Notes under the pieces: generated by a model
What the model saw: the letters and a program-made list of their open reading frames with translations, nothing else
Databases searched by the model: none
Told to the model about the DNA's origin: nothing
Source of the DNA: DASYKT01 sp963718105
GTDB lineage: Bacteria; Acidobacteriota; Blastocatellia; Pyrinomonadales; Pyrinomonadaceae
DNA: 64,000 bases
NCBI GenBank assembly: GCA_963718105.1
Contig: OY970352.1
Coordinates: forward strand, 434,001-498,000
Reading direction: 5' to 3'
In this document: positions 17,648 to 27,188 of the stretch, piece by piece
Layout: the number at the start of each line of letters is the position of its first letter
Position numbering within the stretch: position 1 is the stretch's first letter
Position numbers and translations under genes: made by a program

Positions 17648-18406
17648 TTAAGACATCGGGACAAATTGCCGTTCGACGGCTTCTCTTAATTTTTGCGCCA
17701 GTTCCTTGCGGTCGGCGGAGCGGATCGGTTTTTCGCCAAAGACGATAGTGCATTCGAAATGCGGGACCTTGAAAAGCTGGAATATGTGGCCGGCGAAGGT
17801 GTCTTCGTCACGCCACCAGGCGACCGATTCCGATGCCGGGGGCCAACCCTCGGGCGTCTCGTAGCGAATGCTGGCGTAATGAACGGCCAACTCGGCTTGC
17901 GCGGCAAATTCCAGGAACGAAGAATTGAATTTTAATATTTCACGGCCGTGCCAACTGGTGCCTTCGGGAAAAACCACCACGCCCTCGCCGCGGCGGAGTG
18001 TTTCCAGGATCTCCTGGCCCGCGCGGGGAATATCGCGGCGGTTGTGGCGGTCGATAAAGACGGTGCCGAAACTGCTCACGATCGTTCCCGCCACCGGCCA
18101 TGTCCGGATATCGCCTTTGGCGACATAAACGCATTCCAAAACGCTTCTCAAAGCCGGGATGTCCGCGTAGCCCAGATGATTGCTGACCAAAAAGAACGGG
18201 GGGCGGGGCGGCGTGCCGATGACATTTATCTTCATTCCGAAGATACGCACAAAGGTTTTCGCCCAGTGCTCGAAGATCCATTCGCGCCAGAAACGAGTGT
18301 TTTCCACCAGGACCGCGAGTGGCTGGCCAATCAACCAGAGAGCGTAGATGCCGAGAGTCAGGGCGATCAGCGCGGCAAATCGAATGGCTGCACGGACCGT
18401 TTTCAT
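17648..18406 (-). CDS. Lysophospholipid acyltransferase, PlsC/OlsA-like
   Basis: A 252-residue membrane-associated acyltransferase. A hydrophobic N-terminal helix (FAALIALTLGIYALWLIG) is followed by block I NHLGYADIP (the NHxxxxD motif, about residue 93), block II around FIDRHNRRD and block III FPEGTSWHG (about 148). Family role: acyl transfer from acyl-ACP or acyl-CoA to a lysolipid. The start overlaps the stop of the upstream GNAT-like gene by 4 nt, so the two are translationally coupled. This OlsB-OlsA-like pairing suggests O-acylation of a lyso-ornithine (or other lyso-aminolipid) rather than phosphatidic acid synthesis. That assignment is inferred. Confidence 0.85.
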   Translation of the reverse strand: MKTVRAAIRFAALIALTLGIYALWLIGQPLAVLVENTRFWREWIFEHWAKTFVRIFGMKINVIGTPPRPPFFLVSNHLGYADIPALRSVLECVYVAKGDIRTWPVAGTIVSSFGTVFIDRHNRRDIPRAGQEILETLRRGEGVVVFPEGTSWHGREILKFNSSFLEFAAQAELAVHYASIRYETPEGWPPASESVAWWRDEDTFAGHIFQLFKVPHFECTIVFGEKPIRSADRKELAQKLREAVERQFVPMS

Positions 18407-19260
18407 GATTGCGGAAAGATATCTTCGAATTGCGAGAAAAACATTTTGTAGTATCTTTCTTCGATCGTTTTAACGTCGAAGATGACAAAGAAATCTATTG
18501 TTTTAAACTGGCGGTCGATAACCGGTTCGCCGCAAACGCGCGCTCCTATGCGCAGGTAGGTTTTGAAAAGACGGGGAAGCTCGATATCTTCGGCAGAGTC
18601 AGGCGTGAGAAAATCTTTTTCGTGGCAGGCGCAAGCTTCGCGGGGTTCCACGCGAAATTTTTCCTGCAGCATATAGCCGTCGCGTTCAAACATCCGGAAA
18701 GCGCGTTTCCCCTCGGCGCAATCCTGCGTAAAAAGAGAGCAGCAGCCGAAAAGATAGCGCGCCTTGGAATAGAGAACGTACATCGCCAGGCCCTTCCAGA
18801 GCAGGAACAGCACCTTTGTGTTGCGAAACTGTCGGTCGATACAAGCGCGCCCGATCTCGATCGATTGCTGGAGAACTTCGAGCGGAAGGTTTTTGAGATC
18901 GAATTCCTGCTGGGTGTAAAACCCGTGACGGCGCTGCGCCATTTCATAGGTGCGGACGCGGTAGGTGCCGACAACTTCGTTAGTGTCTTTTTCGATGACC
19001 AGGAGGTGATGAGAAGTTTGATCAAAATCGTCCTCATCGCGTTCGGTCAGGTAAGAGGATTCCAGGCCTTCGTTAAGCTCGAGATTAAATACTTCAAACC
19101 GCAGGCGAAAGGCCGCGTCGACTTCCTCCGCGGTACGGGCAAAACGCACTACGTACCGCCCTTCTTCAACCTCAATGTCCGGAATATCTTCCGAGTAAAA
19201 AGGATAATCGAAGGCTTTCTGAAACTCCGGAGCTTGCGAACGGTGAATTGAAGACATCAC
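18403..19260 (-). CDS. GNAT-fold N-acyltransferase, OlsB-like
   Basis: A 285-residue protein of the hemolysin/OlsB acyltransferase group (GNAT fold). Visible family landmarks are RFARTAEEVDAAFRLRFEVFN (split over about residues 33-54), GTYRVRTY, SIEIGRACIDRQFRN (the conserved EIGRACI-type core) and a Cys/Phe-rich YLFGCCSLF segment. Known members transfer a 3-hydroxyacyl chain from ACP to the amino group of ornithine, the first step of ornithine-lipid synthesis. The immediately coupled PlsC-like gene supports the aminolipid reading. Autoinducer-synthase-like or exosortase-associated acyltransferases are alternatives. Confidence 0.75.
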   Translation of the reverse strand: MMSSIHRSQAPEFQKAFDYPFYSEDIPDIEVEEGRYVVRFARTAEEVDAAFRLRFEVFNLELNEGLESSYLTERDEDDFDQTSHHLLVIEKDTNEVVGTYRVRTYEMAQRRHGFYTQQEFDLKNLPLEVLQQSIEIGRACIDRQFRNTKVLFLLWKGLAMYVLYSKARYLFGCCSLFTQDCAEGKRAFRMFERDGYMLQEKFRVEPREACACHEKDFLTPDSAEDIELPRLFKTYLRIGARVCGEPVIDRQFKTIDFFVIFDVKTIEERYYKMFFSQFEDIFPQS

Positions 19261-19362
19261 TTTATCCTGTTAAATATTTCTTAACTTTAGCATAAAGCGG
19301 GTCGAAAGACACCAATTAGGTTCTCCGGCGGGGCCCTAAAGCTGCGGGCGTATCAAATTACC

Positions 19363-19447
19363 ATTCGGAATAGATGAAAGATCGTAGATGATAACTGAAA
19401 GATTCGATCTATCCTCTATTATCTATCAGTTATCATCTATTCCGAAT
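19363..19447. repeat. Heptad-repeat dyad (ATAGATG family, copy 1)
   Basis: From ATTCGGA the left arm reads ATAGATG, AAAGATC, GTAGATG, ATAACTG, AAAGATT. The right arm mirrors it as ATCTATC, AGTTATC, ATCTATT, CCGAAT. The outer arms match copy 2 at 27011-27090. It lies upstream of the GNAT-like gene. The rest of the 19261-19525 gap has a separate 19-nt element at 19474-19492 and no gene. Confidence 0.8.
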
Positions 19448-19473
19448 AACATTTCCGATACCGGCCCATATAT

Positions 19474-19492
19474 GAGCGGGCGCAAGCGGCCC
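19474..19492. repeat. 19-nt dispersed element GAGCGGGCGCAAGCGGCCC (copy 1)
   Basis: The same 19 bases recur exactly at 63929-63947. The element has imperfect dyad symmetry (GGGC...GCCC type) and lies in a gap. It is likely a REP-like sequence. Confidence 0.7.
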
Positions 19493-19525
19493 ATTTAGTT
19501 TGTTCATTTTCCCGCGTTCCAGGTT

Positions 19526-20413
19526 TTATTGACTTTTGTTTTCGGTTGGAACGCGGAAATTATAGCGCAGCAGAAAACGGGCGGGGATCGCTTTTCCTTC
19601 CAAAATTGCCGGGCGAAAATTCATTTTTCGGACGGTTTCAGTGACCGTTTCATCGAGGCCGAACCCTGCCCAGCGCAGGATGCGCGTTCCCGTGATATAG
19701 CCTTTTACATCGATGGCGACCTCGATATCGACCACGGCCTCGATGCGGAAATGCTGCGCGGCAGGGGTCGAGACGGGGCTAAACCGCTGGAATGGCAAAG
19801 GCGTGCGAAGCCCGCGTTCGCCATCGCCCGCGATCTGGAAAAGAGATGTATCGAAGGTGTTTTTTTGCTCCGCGGCGAGGCCCCCTTTTATGAGGCTGGG
19901 AACCTGCACGGCAAAATCTTTGAACAAAGCCAACAGCGCCTTATCGGCCAGCGAGGCTTCGTCGGCTTCGGCGGCCAGATCTTTCCAGGCCAGTAATTCG
20001 CCGGTGCGCCCGTTGATGAGAAACGCCACCAGATACGCTTCGTAATAGGCGTCTTTTTTGGAAGACGAGCGGCGCAGATTTTCCGATCGGAGAAGAATGT
20101 AAAGATCGCATCCTAACCCTAAGCCGATGTTTTTTGCCGAATCCAACGAGAGGTTAAAAAGATCTTTTGCGCCGCCAGAAGCAGCAGAAGCGGCGGAGTT
20201 TATCACCTGCTCCGCCAGTTCGGGATCGGAAAGCCGGAAAGAATTTTCCAATGAACTTTCCAGTATCGAGCCTAACTGCTGGGTGGTTTCGTTCCTATCG
20301 GCTTTGATCACGGCCAATGTTTTTTGCTGCCCAACAGTATTTTGCGCGACGTTTAGCGTGGTCAGCAAAAAACAGCACAAGAGTGCCAGTGATATCCGTC
20401 GATAGCTTTTCAT
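19526..20413 (-). CDS. Secreted protein with TonB C-terminal domain
   Basis: A 295-residue protein with a cleavable signal peptide (ISLALLCCFLLTTLNVAQ). The middle part (residues ~30-190) has the character of a periplasmic domain of unknown function. The C-terminal ~75 residues (EAVVDIEVAIDVKGYITGTRILRW ... MNFRPAILEGKAIPARFLLRYNF, quoted in parts) match the TonB C-terminal fold, with its typical Gly-x-Val/Ile and FxPA signatures. No proline-rich spacer or ExbB/ExbD genes are nearby, so energy transduction for a receptor is not shown. Its start overlaps the stop of the HD gene (ATGA), suggesting coupling. Confidence 0.8.
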   Translation of the reverse strand: MKSYRRISLALLCCFLLTTLNVAQNTVGQQKTLAVIKADRNETTQQLGSILESSLENSFRLSDPELAEQVINSAASAASGGAKDLFNLSLDSAKNIGLGLGCDLYILLRSENLRRSSSKKDAYYEAYLVAFLINGRTGELLAWKDLAAEADEASLADKALLALFKDFAVQVPSLIKGGLAAEQKNTFDTSLFQIAGDGERGLRTPLPFQRFSPVSTPAAQHFRIEAVVDIEVAIDVKGYITGTRILRWAGFGLDETVTETVRKMNFRPAILEGKAIPARFLLRYNFRVPTENKSQ

Positions 20414-21698
20414 TTTCGCTGGTATAACGCGGAGATCTTTTCTTCCACCTCGGGCGGAAAACAGAGCCGGTGTATCTGGTAGCCTTTTTGCAGACCGCGG
20501 ACCGCCGCGCTGATCTCGGAGATCTCGCGAATCTGCGGGCGCGAAAACCCGTCCTGGACATAGATCAAAGCTTTTGGCTCGGCTTTTTCCGAGGTGTAAA
20601 AATAATAGGGAATATCGCCGGCCCGGTCTTCGATCAGGTAATATTCGGGGTCAAATCCGGCTTCCGCCACGACTTTAAATGCGGCTTCGATAAACTGCTT
20701 TCTTTCGCCTTCCGGCATATCCAGGTCAAAAGCCTTGAATAAACGACGGTGGATAAAACGTTGGCTCAGATCCCGCAGCACGGGATCGTCTCCTTGCGTC
20801 CAGCGTTTGATATGAAAGATGACATCGTGATCGTCGAGTTCGATATGGTCGGCCAGGGTGAGTTCGCGGCGGTGCAGCACTTTGCTAAAGGCGGAATTTT
20901 CGGCATGCCAGATATTGCCGCCGTTAGAGCATATTTCCAGCGCGCGCCGGAAGAGCGAACGCAGGATCGCTTCCGCCGAACGCAGAGTGCGGTGGAAATA
21001 AACCTGGCGAAACATATAATACCTGGCCTGCAGATAATCTTCGACGGCATAAAGCCCGCGGGCGGAGAGATAAAGCCGGTCGTTTTCGGTATCTATCTCC
21101 AGGCTGCGGATTATCCATTCCAGGTCATAAATGCCGTATTTTACACCCGTCATCAGCGAGTCGCGGAGAAGGTAATCCATCCGGTCGACATCCAACTGCG
21201 AAGAGATCAGTTGGGCCAATGCGACCGGTTGAAAAGTGCCGCCGATGATAGCGGCAATACTTTCCGGGAGTTCCCCGGAAAAAGCGCGAAGCAGTTTTCC
21301 CACCTCCGTCTCATCGCTCAAGACGGTTTTGATCGTCCAATCCTCGTGATGAAACCCCAGGATGCTCTCGATCAAATGCGAGAAAGGCCCATGGCCGATG
21401 TCGTGCAGCAGGGCCGCCGCCATCACCGCCGTGCGCTGATACTCCGGTATATTGTATTTCGGCTGGAGCTTATCGAGAATGCGATTGGCGAGATGGAGCG
21501 CGCCGAGACTGTGGGTAAAACGTGAATGTTCCGCGCCCTGATAGGTAAAAAATCCGATGCCGAGCTGCCTGATGCGGCGCAGGCGCTGAAACTCAGGCGT
21601 ATCGATCAGGTCGATCAGGAGCTGCCCTTCGGCTGAATCCGTGGCGAGGCGAATTATATTGTGAACCGAATCCCGGTATATCTTTTCGACGTGAGCAC
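20410..21698 (-). CDS. HD-domain phosphohydrolase (dGTPase/YdhJ-like), start probably frameshifted
   Basis: Protein of the COG1078 type. The first in-frame GTG (at 21426) would cut the HD fold in half, but the same frame stays open upstream to 21715. It encodes family sequence there: IYRDSVHNIIRL, then TPEFQRLRRIRQLG, then AEHSRFTHSLGALHLA, which supplies the first metal His. LLHDIGHGPFSH gives the HD pair. No ATG, GTG or TTG exists in that frame near the expected start. A GTG at 21698, just after the TPR gene's stop, reads V-L-T-S-K and would join the HD frame perfectly with one extra A in the AAAA run at 21682-21687. So either a 1-nt deletion (real or sequencing) or a non-standard start (ATA) is present. 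Role: probably nucleotide phosphohydrolase; substrate unknown. Confidence 0.85.
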
Positions 21699-21700
21699 CC

Positions 21701-22732
21701 CTAGTTTTTAGTTCTCAATTCCTGAATGGCCTTGCGCGTTTGCTCGGCATCCTTAGCGTTAGGATCGATCTGAAGATATTTTTCCAATTCGTCCGCGGCT
21801 TTTTTATACTGCTTCTCGCTCCAGTAGATGCCGCCGAGATAATAATGCGCCAGGGGGTAATCTTTCAGTCCTTTTAATTTTTCGGTCAATTCGAATTCGG
21901 TCTTGGCGCCGGTGAAATTGCGCTGGCGAAAATGCAGGAGGCCCAGATAATAGGGCGGTGCGGCAGCCGACTGGTTAAGGGACTTGGCTTCCTCAAGTTC
22001 TTTTAGCGCGTCGGGAAACTCGTTCTTGCTCAGCAGTATGTAACCCAGGCGCACCCTCGCTTCATACTCACGCGAATCGATGCCCAGCGCGGAACGAAAA
22101 GCGCTTTCCGCCTCTGTCAATTTGCCGAGCGCCTGGCACAACTTGCCGATCTCGGTATAAGCAAAGCTGAAGTTGGGATAAAGCGCTACCGCCTGTTTGA
22201 ATTCGGTGAGCGCTTCTTCGTTTTTTCCGGCCTGGATAAGTTTCATGCCCGATTCGTAGCGCTTCATCGCGTCCTTGGGGACGGTGGCCATCCTGGCGTT
22301 GTATACTCCGACGGCTTCGCGCACGGCTTTTTTGAATTGCAGGTAGACGGGAACGTTGAAGACCTTCGGCAGGACAACCATCGGCACTCCCTCGATCTTT
22401 ACCTGGGGGTCGATGACGACATACTCGTACGCGGTTTCAAATGCCTCGCCGGCTTCCACCACGATGCTATAGCTTCCCGGCGCTATCGAGCTGAAAATAA
22501 AAGTGCCGCTGCGGTCGGTATCGAGCGAGATAGGAGTAAAGTTGGTGCTTTGCAGTCTGACCTTGACGGGCTCGTCGATGCTGCGCCCGTTGGGCAGATA
22601 TATGCGCCCCTGGATGGTATGGATACCACCGTTGCCGGAAGCATTCGACCTGCTTTGCGCGAAGCCCTGCAGGCAAGCCAAAACTATCAGCAGCCCACCT
22701 GAACAGTAAATTAAGAATCGGCGGCGACACAT
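21701..22732 (-). CDS. Secreted TPR protein with carboxypeptidase-regulatory-like domain
   Basis: A 343-residue protein. A signal peptide (FLIYCSGGLLIVLACLQGFAQ) is followed by a beta-sandwich like the carboxypeptidase regulatory domain (IQGRIYLPNGRSIDEPVKVRL ... GTFIFSSIAPGSYSIVVEA, quoted in parts, about residues 38-95). A linker leads to about five TPR units from residue ~165 to the end (NPxFxxAYxxLGxxxx pattern such as YPNFSFAYTEIGKLCQALGK). Such proteins are common in this phylum and act as exported scaffolds. Specific role unknown. The HD gene begins 3 nt after its stop. Confidence 0.85.
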   Translation of the reverse strand: MCRRRFLIYCSGGLLIVLACLQGFAQSRSNASGNGGIHTIQGRIYLPNGRSIDEPVKVRLQSTNFTPISLDTDRSGTFIFSSIAPGSYSIVVEAGEAFETAYEYVVIDPQVKIEGVPMVVLPKVFNVPVYLQFKKAVREAVGVYNARMATVPKDAMKRYESGMKLIQAGKNEEALTEFKQAVALYPNFSFAYTEIGKLCQALGKLTEAESAFRSALGIDSREYEARVRLGYILLSKNEFPDALKELEEAKSLNQSAAAPPYYLGLLHFRQRNFTGAKTEFELTEKLKGLKDYPLAHYYLGGIYWSEKQYKKAADELEKYLQIDPNAKDAEQTRKAIQELRTKN

Positions 22733-22807
22733 ATATTTTAAATATCCTTTCCAAAGAGTTTATCAAGACACTGGAAAAATATGAAGAAAAATATCGGCGA
22801 AAAAGAA

Positions 22808-22839
22808 AAAAGTCAGGGAGAGCGATCTCCCTGACTTTT
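22808..22839. terminator. Bidirectional terminator after the TonB-dependent receptor gene
   Basis: AAAAGTCAGGGAGA and TCTCCCTGACTTTT form a perfect 14-bp stem with loop GCGA. With A-runs on one side and T-runs on the other it can work on both strands. It lies 25 nt after the receptor stop (- strand). Confidence 0.92.
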
Positions 22840-22863
22840 CAGTTCACTACCAATTACAACTTC

Positions 22864-25800
22864 TTAGAAGCTGAATTTGGCTCCCAGTCGAATAGCAGAC
22901 GGGAATTGGAAGATGAGTCCGGATCCGTAGAACGGATTTGAAACCGGAGACACACCCGCAACACCGCTGTTGATCGAGAACGTCTGGTCAAGGGTAACCG
23001 CACGCTGAGTGTTGGTGACGTTGAACCAGTCAGCCGTCAAACGAAGCTGCATGGTTTCGCTGAACTTGATCGGATAATAAACTCCGAGGTCCAGGTTATA
23101 CGTCGTCGGCGTACGGGTTTTGCCAACAGCACTGGTCACACCAGCGGAATTGGCACCCAGGTCCGGGATGATCGCCGTTCCACGCGGAACGCCAAACCCT
23201 TCGTTGTTTCCGTACACAGGGTGCGGAATCAACTGGTTGAAGGGGATACCCGACTGAATGTAGAAGTTGCCCGACAGCATAAGTTTGAACGGAAGCTGAT
23301 AGTTTCCGTTAAATTTGAACTGGTGCGGACGATCGTTCGGCAGGCGTCCATAGGCGCCGCCCAGCAGGCTGACGAGATCGAACAGCGAAGTGATGTTCGG
23401 GTCAGACTGGCCGTTGTCATTACGGAACAGGCCTTCATAGTTTCCGATCAAGCTCGAATAAACATAAGAAGACTGGAACGAGTAGTTGTTGGTGAAACGC
23501 TTGTTGAAAGTGAATTCCAGAGCGCGATAGAAACGGCGAGCGCGGCCGAAACAGCCGATCGTCGGATCAGTACAAGCTTTGTATTCAGTGTTACCGGCAA
23601 CGCCGCCCGGTCCAGGTCCCAGGGGTTCGCCCGGGTTGAACAGGAAGTAGTGGTCGCCATCGTCGAAGGAACCGTCTTCAATAACGGAGCCCTGCGGGCG
23701 ATAGATACCACGAACGCCGAAGGTATAGTCTTTCTTGACTTCGTACTCAAAGCCCATGGTGAATTCATTCACCGTCTGGGGTTTGAGGTTTTCGTCGATC
23801 GGAGTGGATTCAGCACCCAAATTGCGGGTTCCGAAACCGGTCGCGACCGTCGCGGTCAACGGAGCGTTGATCAGATTAACGTTGAAGTTCTTATCGGTCT
23901 GGGTGTCGTTGCTGCCCGCGCGGACGTTGATGTCGAGCGGAAGCGGGGTTTCGACGTAGCGGGCAACGTTAGCAAAGAACTTGCCTTTACCTTTACCCGT
24001 GAAATCCCAGATGAGGCCTACACGCGGCTGCAGGTTATTAAACCAGTTGTTCAGCTTCAGGTAGGTAACTCCACCGTTTCCGTAGGCCTGCTGGTAATCC
24101 CAGCGTGCGCCCACGTTAAGTTGAAGGTCTTTCGTGATCTTCCAGTCATCCTGGATGTAAAAGCTTTCAACGTCGGTTGAGGTCTGAGCGATCAGTTTGA
24201 AATCGCGAACACGCGTCGTAGCGCGAACCAGGAACGGATTATTCAGAGCTTCAGCAGCGGTGATCGGTCCGACCACGACACTGGTGATGCCGGCGGGCAG
24301 TACGCCCAATCCGCTCAGGATTCCCGCACCGTTACTCGCGCCGCTGGCGGCCTGAGTAACGGGGCATACGATCTGCGTTCCGCGGGTGGTGCAAACCAGC
24401 CAGTTGTTGGCTACACGGTAGCCGCTGACGGTGATGTTGTCAGGATTGCTGCCGTTGTTCGTGCCGACGGCCAGCGGGTTGGCAAACACTCCGCTCGGGC
24501 CGGTTGACGTCTGGTTGATGTCGTATTTATTTCTGTAGAACTCAAATCCGTATTTGAAAGTGTGCTGATTCCAGATGTTTTGCAGTCTGGCGGCAAACTC
24601 CCAACGGTCACGGGTTTGATCCTGGAACAGGCCGAAGCCGTCCTGGACGAAGTTTCTCTGGAGGGTACCACCCGGCGAATAGACATAATCCACGAAACCG
24701 GTGTTAGTGCCGGGGGTCGGGACCGTCGTCGGGGTGACGCCTGCCAGGAAAGCGGTGTGCGTGACCGGGGCCACGGTTCCATTGGGACGCAGGATCGCAA
24801 AAGTATCGTTGATCAGGGCCGTGTTGGCAACCGCTGCATCAGGGATAACGTTATTGCGCTGTTTGTGGAGTCCAAATGAAAATTCACCGATCCAGTTCTG
24901 AGCTAGGTTCGAGTTCAGGCGGAAAGCATAGTTGGTGCCGCCCGTTTCCTGCAGGCCCTGGAAGCTGGCTTCGTTAGCGCCGAAACCGGAACCCGGGAAC
25001 AGGTGTCCTTCCTGTTTGGTGAAATCACCAAAGGTTGAGAAGGTAAAGGTATTGTTATTGTTCACCAGCCAGGTAAGTTTACCCGAATAGAACGGCGTGG
25101 TGATCTTGTTGGTGACTTCCGTGCGGAAGGTCTGGGTCAAATAGGTGTTTTCACGTCTCTGCGGGTTGAAAGCCACAAAGAAGGTCAAACGGTTTTTGAT
25201 GATCGGACCGCTGAAGTCGCCACCGGCGTCGACTTCCGAGAAACCGCTCGGCGCCAGACCGGTCAGCGGAAAGTTCTTCGTATCACGAACTAAACTTTTC
25301 GAACCGATGTAGGCGAACAGGTCACCGTGGTAGTCGTTGGTACCGGCTTTGGTAATAACGTTAAAGACACCGCCGGTCGAGAGACCCTGGTTGGCACCGT
25401 AGTTACCGGTCTGGATCTGCACTTCCTGCACGAAGTCAAACGGGATGTTGGAACCGCCGCCGCCGAAAGCGGGGTCGGTCGTGTTCACACCGTCAAGGAT
25501 GTAGTTGTTTTCCGGACCTGACGAACCGGCAACCGACGGGTCGCGGTCACGGCCAGAAGCATCGCGCAGACCTGAACGGGCTACGGTCGGAGCAATATTG
25601 TAAAGGGATTGCACCGTTCTGGCGGTCGGAATGTTCGAGAAGAAATCGCTCGAAATGTTGGAACCGGTCACGTTGCTGGTCGGGTCGATATCGGGTGACG
25701 CTACTACGTCAACCACCGCGCCTACACTGGCGGGTTTCAAACCGATCGAAACTGTGCTCGATTTGCCCAGGTTAACCTCGACATTTTCCTGCGTATAAGC

Positions 25801-26094
25801 AGCAAATCCGGCCGAAGCCTCAATTTTCACTGAATATTTGCCCGGGGGGACTTGAAGAAAACGATAAACGCCATCGTTATCGGAAGTAGCAGTTTGCGGA
25901 CGAAGCAAGCCGCCGCCGCTAAGAGTAACAGTGGCACCAGGAACAACTGCACCGTTACTGTCAGTAACTGTGCCTTCCACTGTTCCGGTCGTAGTAGTTT
26001 GAGCTATCGCGGACATCGCAAGCAGCAATGACGCAAAAATGGCAATAGCAAAAACTTTTAGACTGTTTTTCATGCTAAAGATATTTCCTTTCAT
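22864..26094 (-). CDS. TonB-dependent receptor with carboxypeptidase-regulatory domain
   Basis: A 1076-residue outer-membrane protein of the type multiplied in Acidobacteriota. The signal peptide (IAIFASLLLAMSAIAQ) is followed by a CarboxypepD_reg-like domain (GTVEGTVTDSNGAVVPGATVTL, quoted 1-22 in two parts, residues ~36-58). A plug domain around residues 130-245 contains the ENNYILDGVNTTD and NIPFDFVQEVQIQTG segments typical of this group. The rest is a ~830-residue beta-barrel rich in Asn/Thr/Tyr ending GAKFSF, with C-terminal Phe as required by BamA. The substrate is not deducible; polymer or peptide uptake is usual for such receptors. It is a single-gene unit with its own terminator. Confidence 0.93.
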   Translation of the reverse strand: MKGNIFSMKNSLKVFAIAIFASLLLAMSAIAQTTTTGTVEGTVTDSNGAVVPGATVTLSGGGLLRPQTATSDNDGVYRFLQVPPGKYSVKIEASAGFAAYTQENVEVNLGKSSTVSIGLKPASVGAVVDVVASPDIDPTSNVTGSNISSDFFSNIPTARTVQSLYNIAPTVARSGLRDASGRDRDPSVAGSSGPENNYILDGVNTTDPAFGGGGSNIPFDFVQEVQIQTGNYGANQGLSTGGVFNVITKAGTNDYHGDLFAYIGSKSLVRDTKNFPLTGLAPSGFSEVDAGGDFSGPIIKNRLTFFVAFNPQRRENTYLTQTFRTEVTNKITTPFYSGKLTWLVNNNNTFTFSTFGDFTKQEGHLFPGSGFGANEASFQGLQETGGTNYAFRLNSNLAQNWIGEFSFGLHKQRNNVIPDAAVANTALINDTFAILRPNGTVAPVTHTAFLAGVTPTTVPTPGTNTGFVDYVYSPGGTLQRNFVQDGFGLFQDQTRDRWEFAARLQNIWNQHTFKYGFEFYRNKYDINQTSTGPSGVFANPLAVGTNNGSNPDNITVSGYRVANNWLVCTTRGTQIVCPVTQAASGASNGAGILSGLGVLPAGITSVVVGPITAAEALNNPFLVRATTRVRDFKLIAQTSTDVESFYIQDDWKITKDLQLNVGARWDYQQAYGNGGVTYLKLNNWFNNLQPRVGLIWDFTGKGKGKFFANVARYVETPLPLDINVRAGSNDTQTDKNFNVNLINAPLTATVATGFGTRNLGAESTPIDENLKPQTVNEFTMGFEYEVKKDYTFGVRGIYRPQGSVIEDGSFDDGDHYFLFNPGEPLGPGPGGVAGNTEYKACTDPTIGCFGRARRFYRALEFTFNKRFTNNYSFQSSYVYSSLIGNYEGLFRNDNGQSDPNITSLFDLVSLLGGAYGRLPNDRPHQFKFNGNYQLPFKLMLSGNFYIQSGIPFNQLIPHPVYGNNEGFGVPRGTAIIPDLGANSAGVTSAVGKTRTPTTYNLDLGVYYPIKFSETMQLRLTADWFNVTNTQRAVTLDQTFSINSGVAGVSPVSNPFYGSGLIFQFPSAIRLGAKFSF

Positions 26095-26277
26095 AATAAT
26101 TGTATTGGAATCAATAGAATATTCCTTTAAATTTCAGTTACTTTAACGCAAATGCTGTGCCCTGAGAGCAAATAAGCACATCTGTTGAAAAATAAGGGGT
26201 TTATTCGAAAGATTGAGAAAATGAGGGTATTTTACGTACAAAAATATGAATTTATGGTTCTACAACCTGAATAATAT

Positions 26278-26916
26278 TCAGAAATTCAGGATATGGCCGA
26301 GTTTTTCTTTTTTAACCCGTAAATAGTGGGCCGCGGATTCAGGGGTCTCTACCTCGAGAGGGACGCGCTCTACTATTTTCAAACCGGCCTCTTCCAGGGC
26401 ATTGATCTTATCCGGGTTATTCGACATTACCCGGACCTGGCACAATCCCAGGTCGAAAAGTATCTCCGCGCACTGCTGGTAATTGCGGGCGTCAACCATA
26501 AAGCCAAGTTTCTCGTTTGCTTCGACCGTGTCGGCGCCTTCATCCTGCAGGGCATAGGCCCTGATCTTGTTAAGGATGCCGATGCCCCGGCCCTCCTGCT
26601 GCTGATATACTATCGCGCCCCGGCCTTCGGCCTCGATCATCTCCATGGCCCGCTCAAGCTGACCGCCGCAATCGCATTTGGTAGATCCGAACACGTCTCC
26701 GGTCAGGCATTGTGAATGAATGCGGACGAGCGTGGGAACTTCCGGTTTTAGTTCACCCTTGAAGAGGACGACAAATTCTTCGTTGCTGGTAAGGGAGCGG
26801 TAGCCCGCGATCTTAAAGTCTCCCAATTCGGTAGGAAGATTTGCGGTGGCGACACGTTCTACTGAAGCCGCCTCGTGTTCACAGCTTTCCTTGTTGTTAT
26901 TTTCAGACACTAACAA
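26278..26916 (-). CDS. ribA: GTP cyclohydrolase II
   Basis: A 212-residue enzyme opening GTP to 2,5-diamino-6-ribosylamino-pyrimidinone phosphate, the first step of riboflavin synthesis. Zinc ligands appear as C-x10-C-x-C in QCLTGDVFGSTKCDCGG (about residues 87-103). The catalytic region YQQQEGRGIGILNKIRAYALQDEGADTVEAN (about 121-151, quoted in parts) and the substrate-binding MSNNPDK (near 171) are intact. The ribB (DHBP synthase) domain often fused in front is absent, so this is the stand-alone form. No FMN riboswitch is recognisable upstream. Confidence 0.95.
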   Translation of the reverse strand: MLVSENNNKESCEHEAASVERVATANLPTELGDFKIAGYRSLTSNEEFVVLFKGELKPEVPTLVRIHSQCLTGDVFGSTKCDCGGQLERAMEMIEAEGRGAIVYQQQEGRGIGILNKIRAYALQDEGADTVEANEKLGFMVDARNYQQCAEILFDLGLCQVRVMSNNPDKINALEEAGLKIVERVPLEVETPESAAHYLRVKKEKLGHILNF

Positions 26917-27010
26917 AGTATAGGCTTTGATCTGACGCAGAGCAAGAAAGGGAAAATAAGGTTGTATCCTAAAGCTGAGGCGCCGGTACGGTATTACCCT
27001 CGAAATACCT

Positions 27011-27090
27011 CCGGAATAGATGATAACTGATAGATGACAGATGATAGATCGGATCTCTCAGCTATCATCTATGATCTTTTATCTATTCCG
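27011..27090. repeat. Heptad-repeat dyad (ATAGATG family, copy 2)
   Basis: The left arm is ATAGATG, ATAACTG, ATAGATG, ACAGATG, ATAGATC. The right arm contains CTATCAT, CTATGAT, CTTTTAT, CTATTCC. The flanking CCGGAAT/ATTCCG ends match copy 1 at 19363-19447. The remaining part of the 26917-27188 gap shows no gene. Confidence 0.8.
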
Positions 27091-27188
27091 AAAGTGGCTT
27101 TATATCTGCTTCATCAAATGACCGTAACGTAAAATCGCCGCTCATCACGATGATGGCGGCGAGATCTGTTGATACAAAATGTTGAACG

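Noticed and set aside
19526..20413. TonB energy-transducer for the receptor at 22864-26094
   Set aside because: A TonB-C fold is visible but it has a cleavable signal peptide and no ExbBD or Pro-rich spacer, so a role for that receptor is not shown.
26917..27010. FMN riboswitch upstream of ribA
   Set aside because: No RFN-element motifs are seen.
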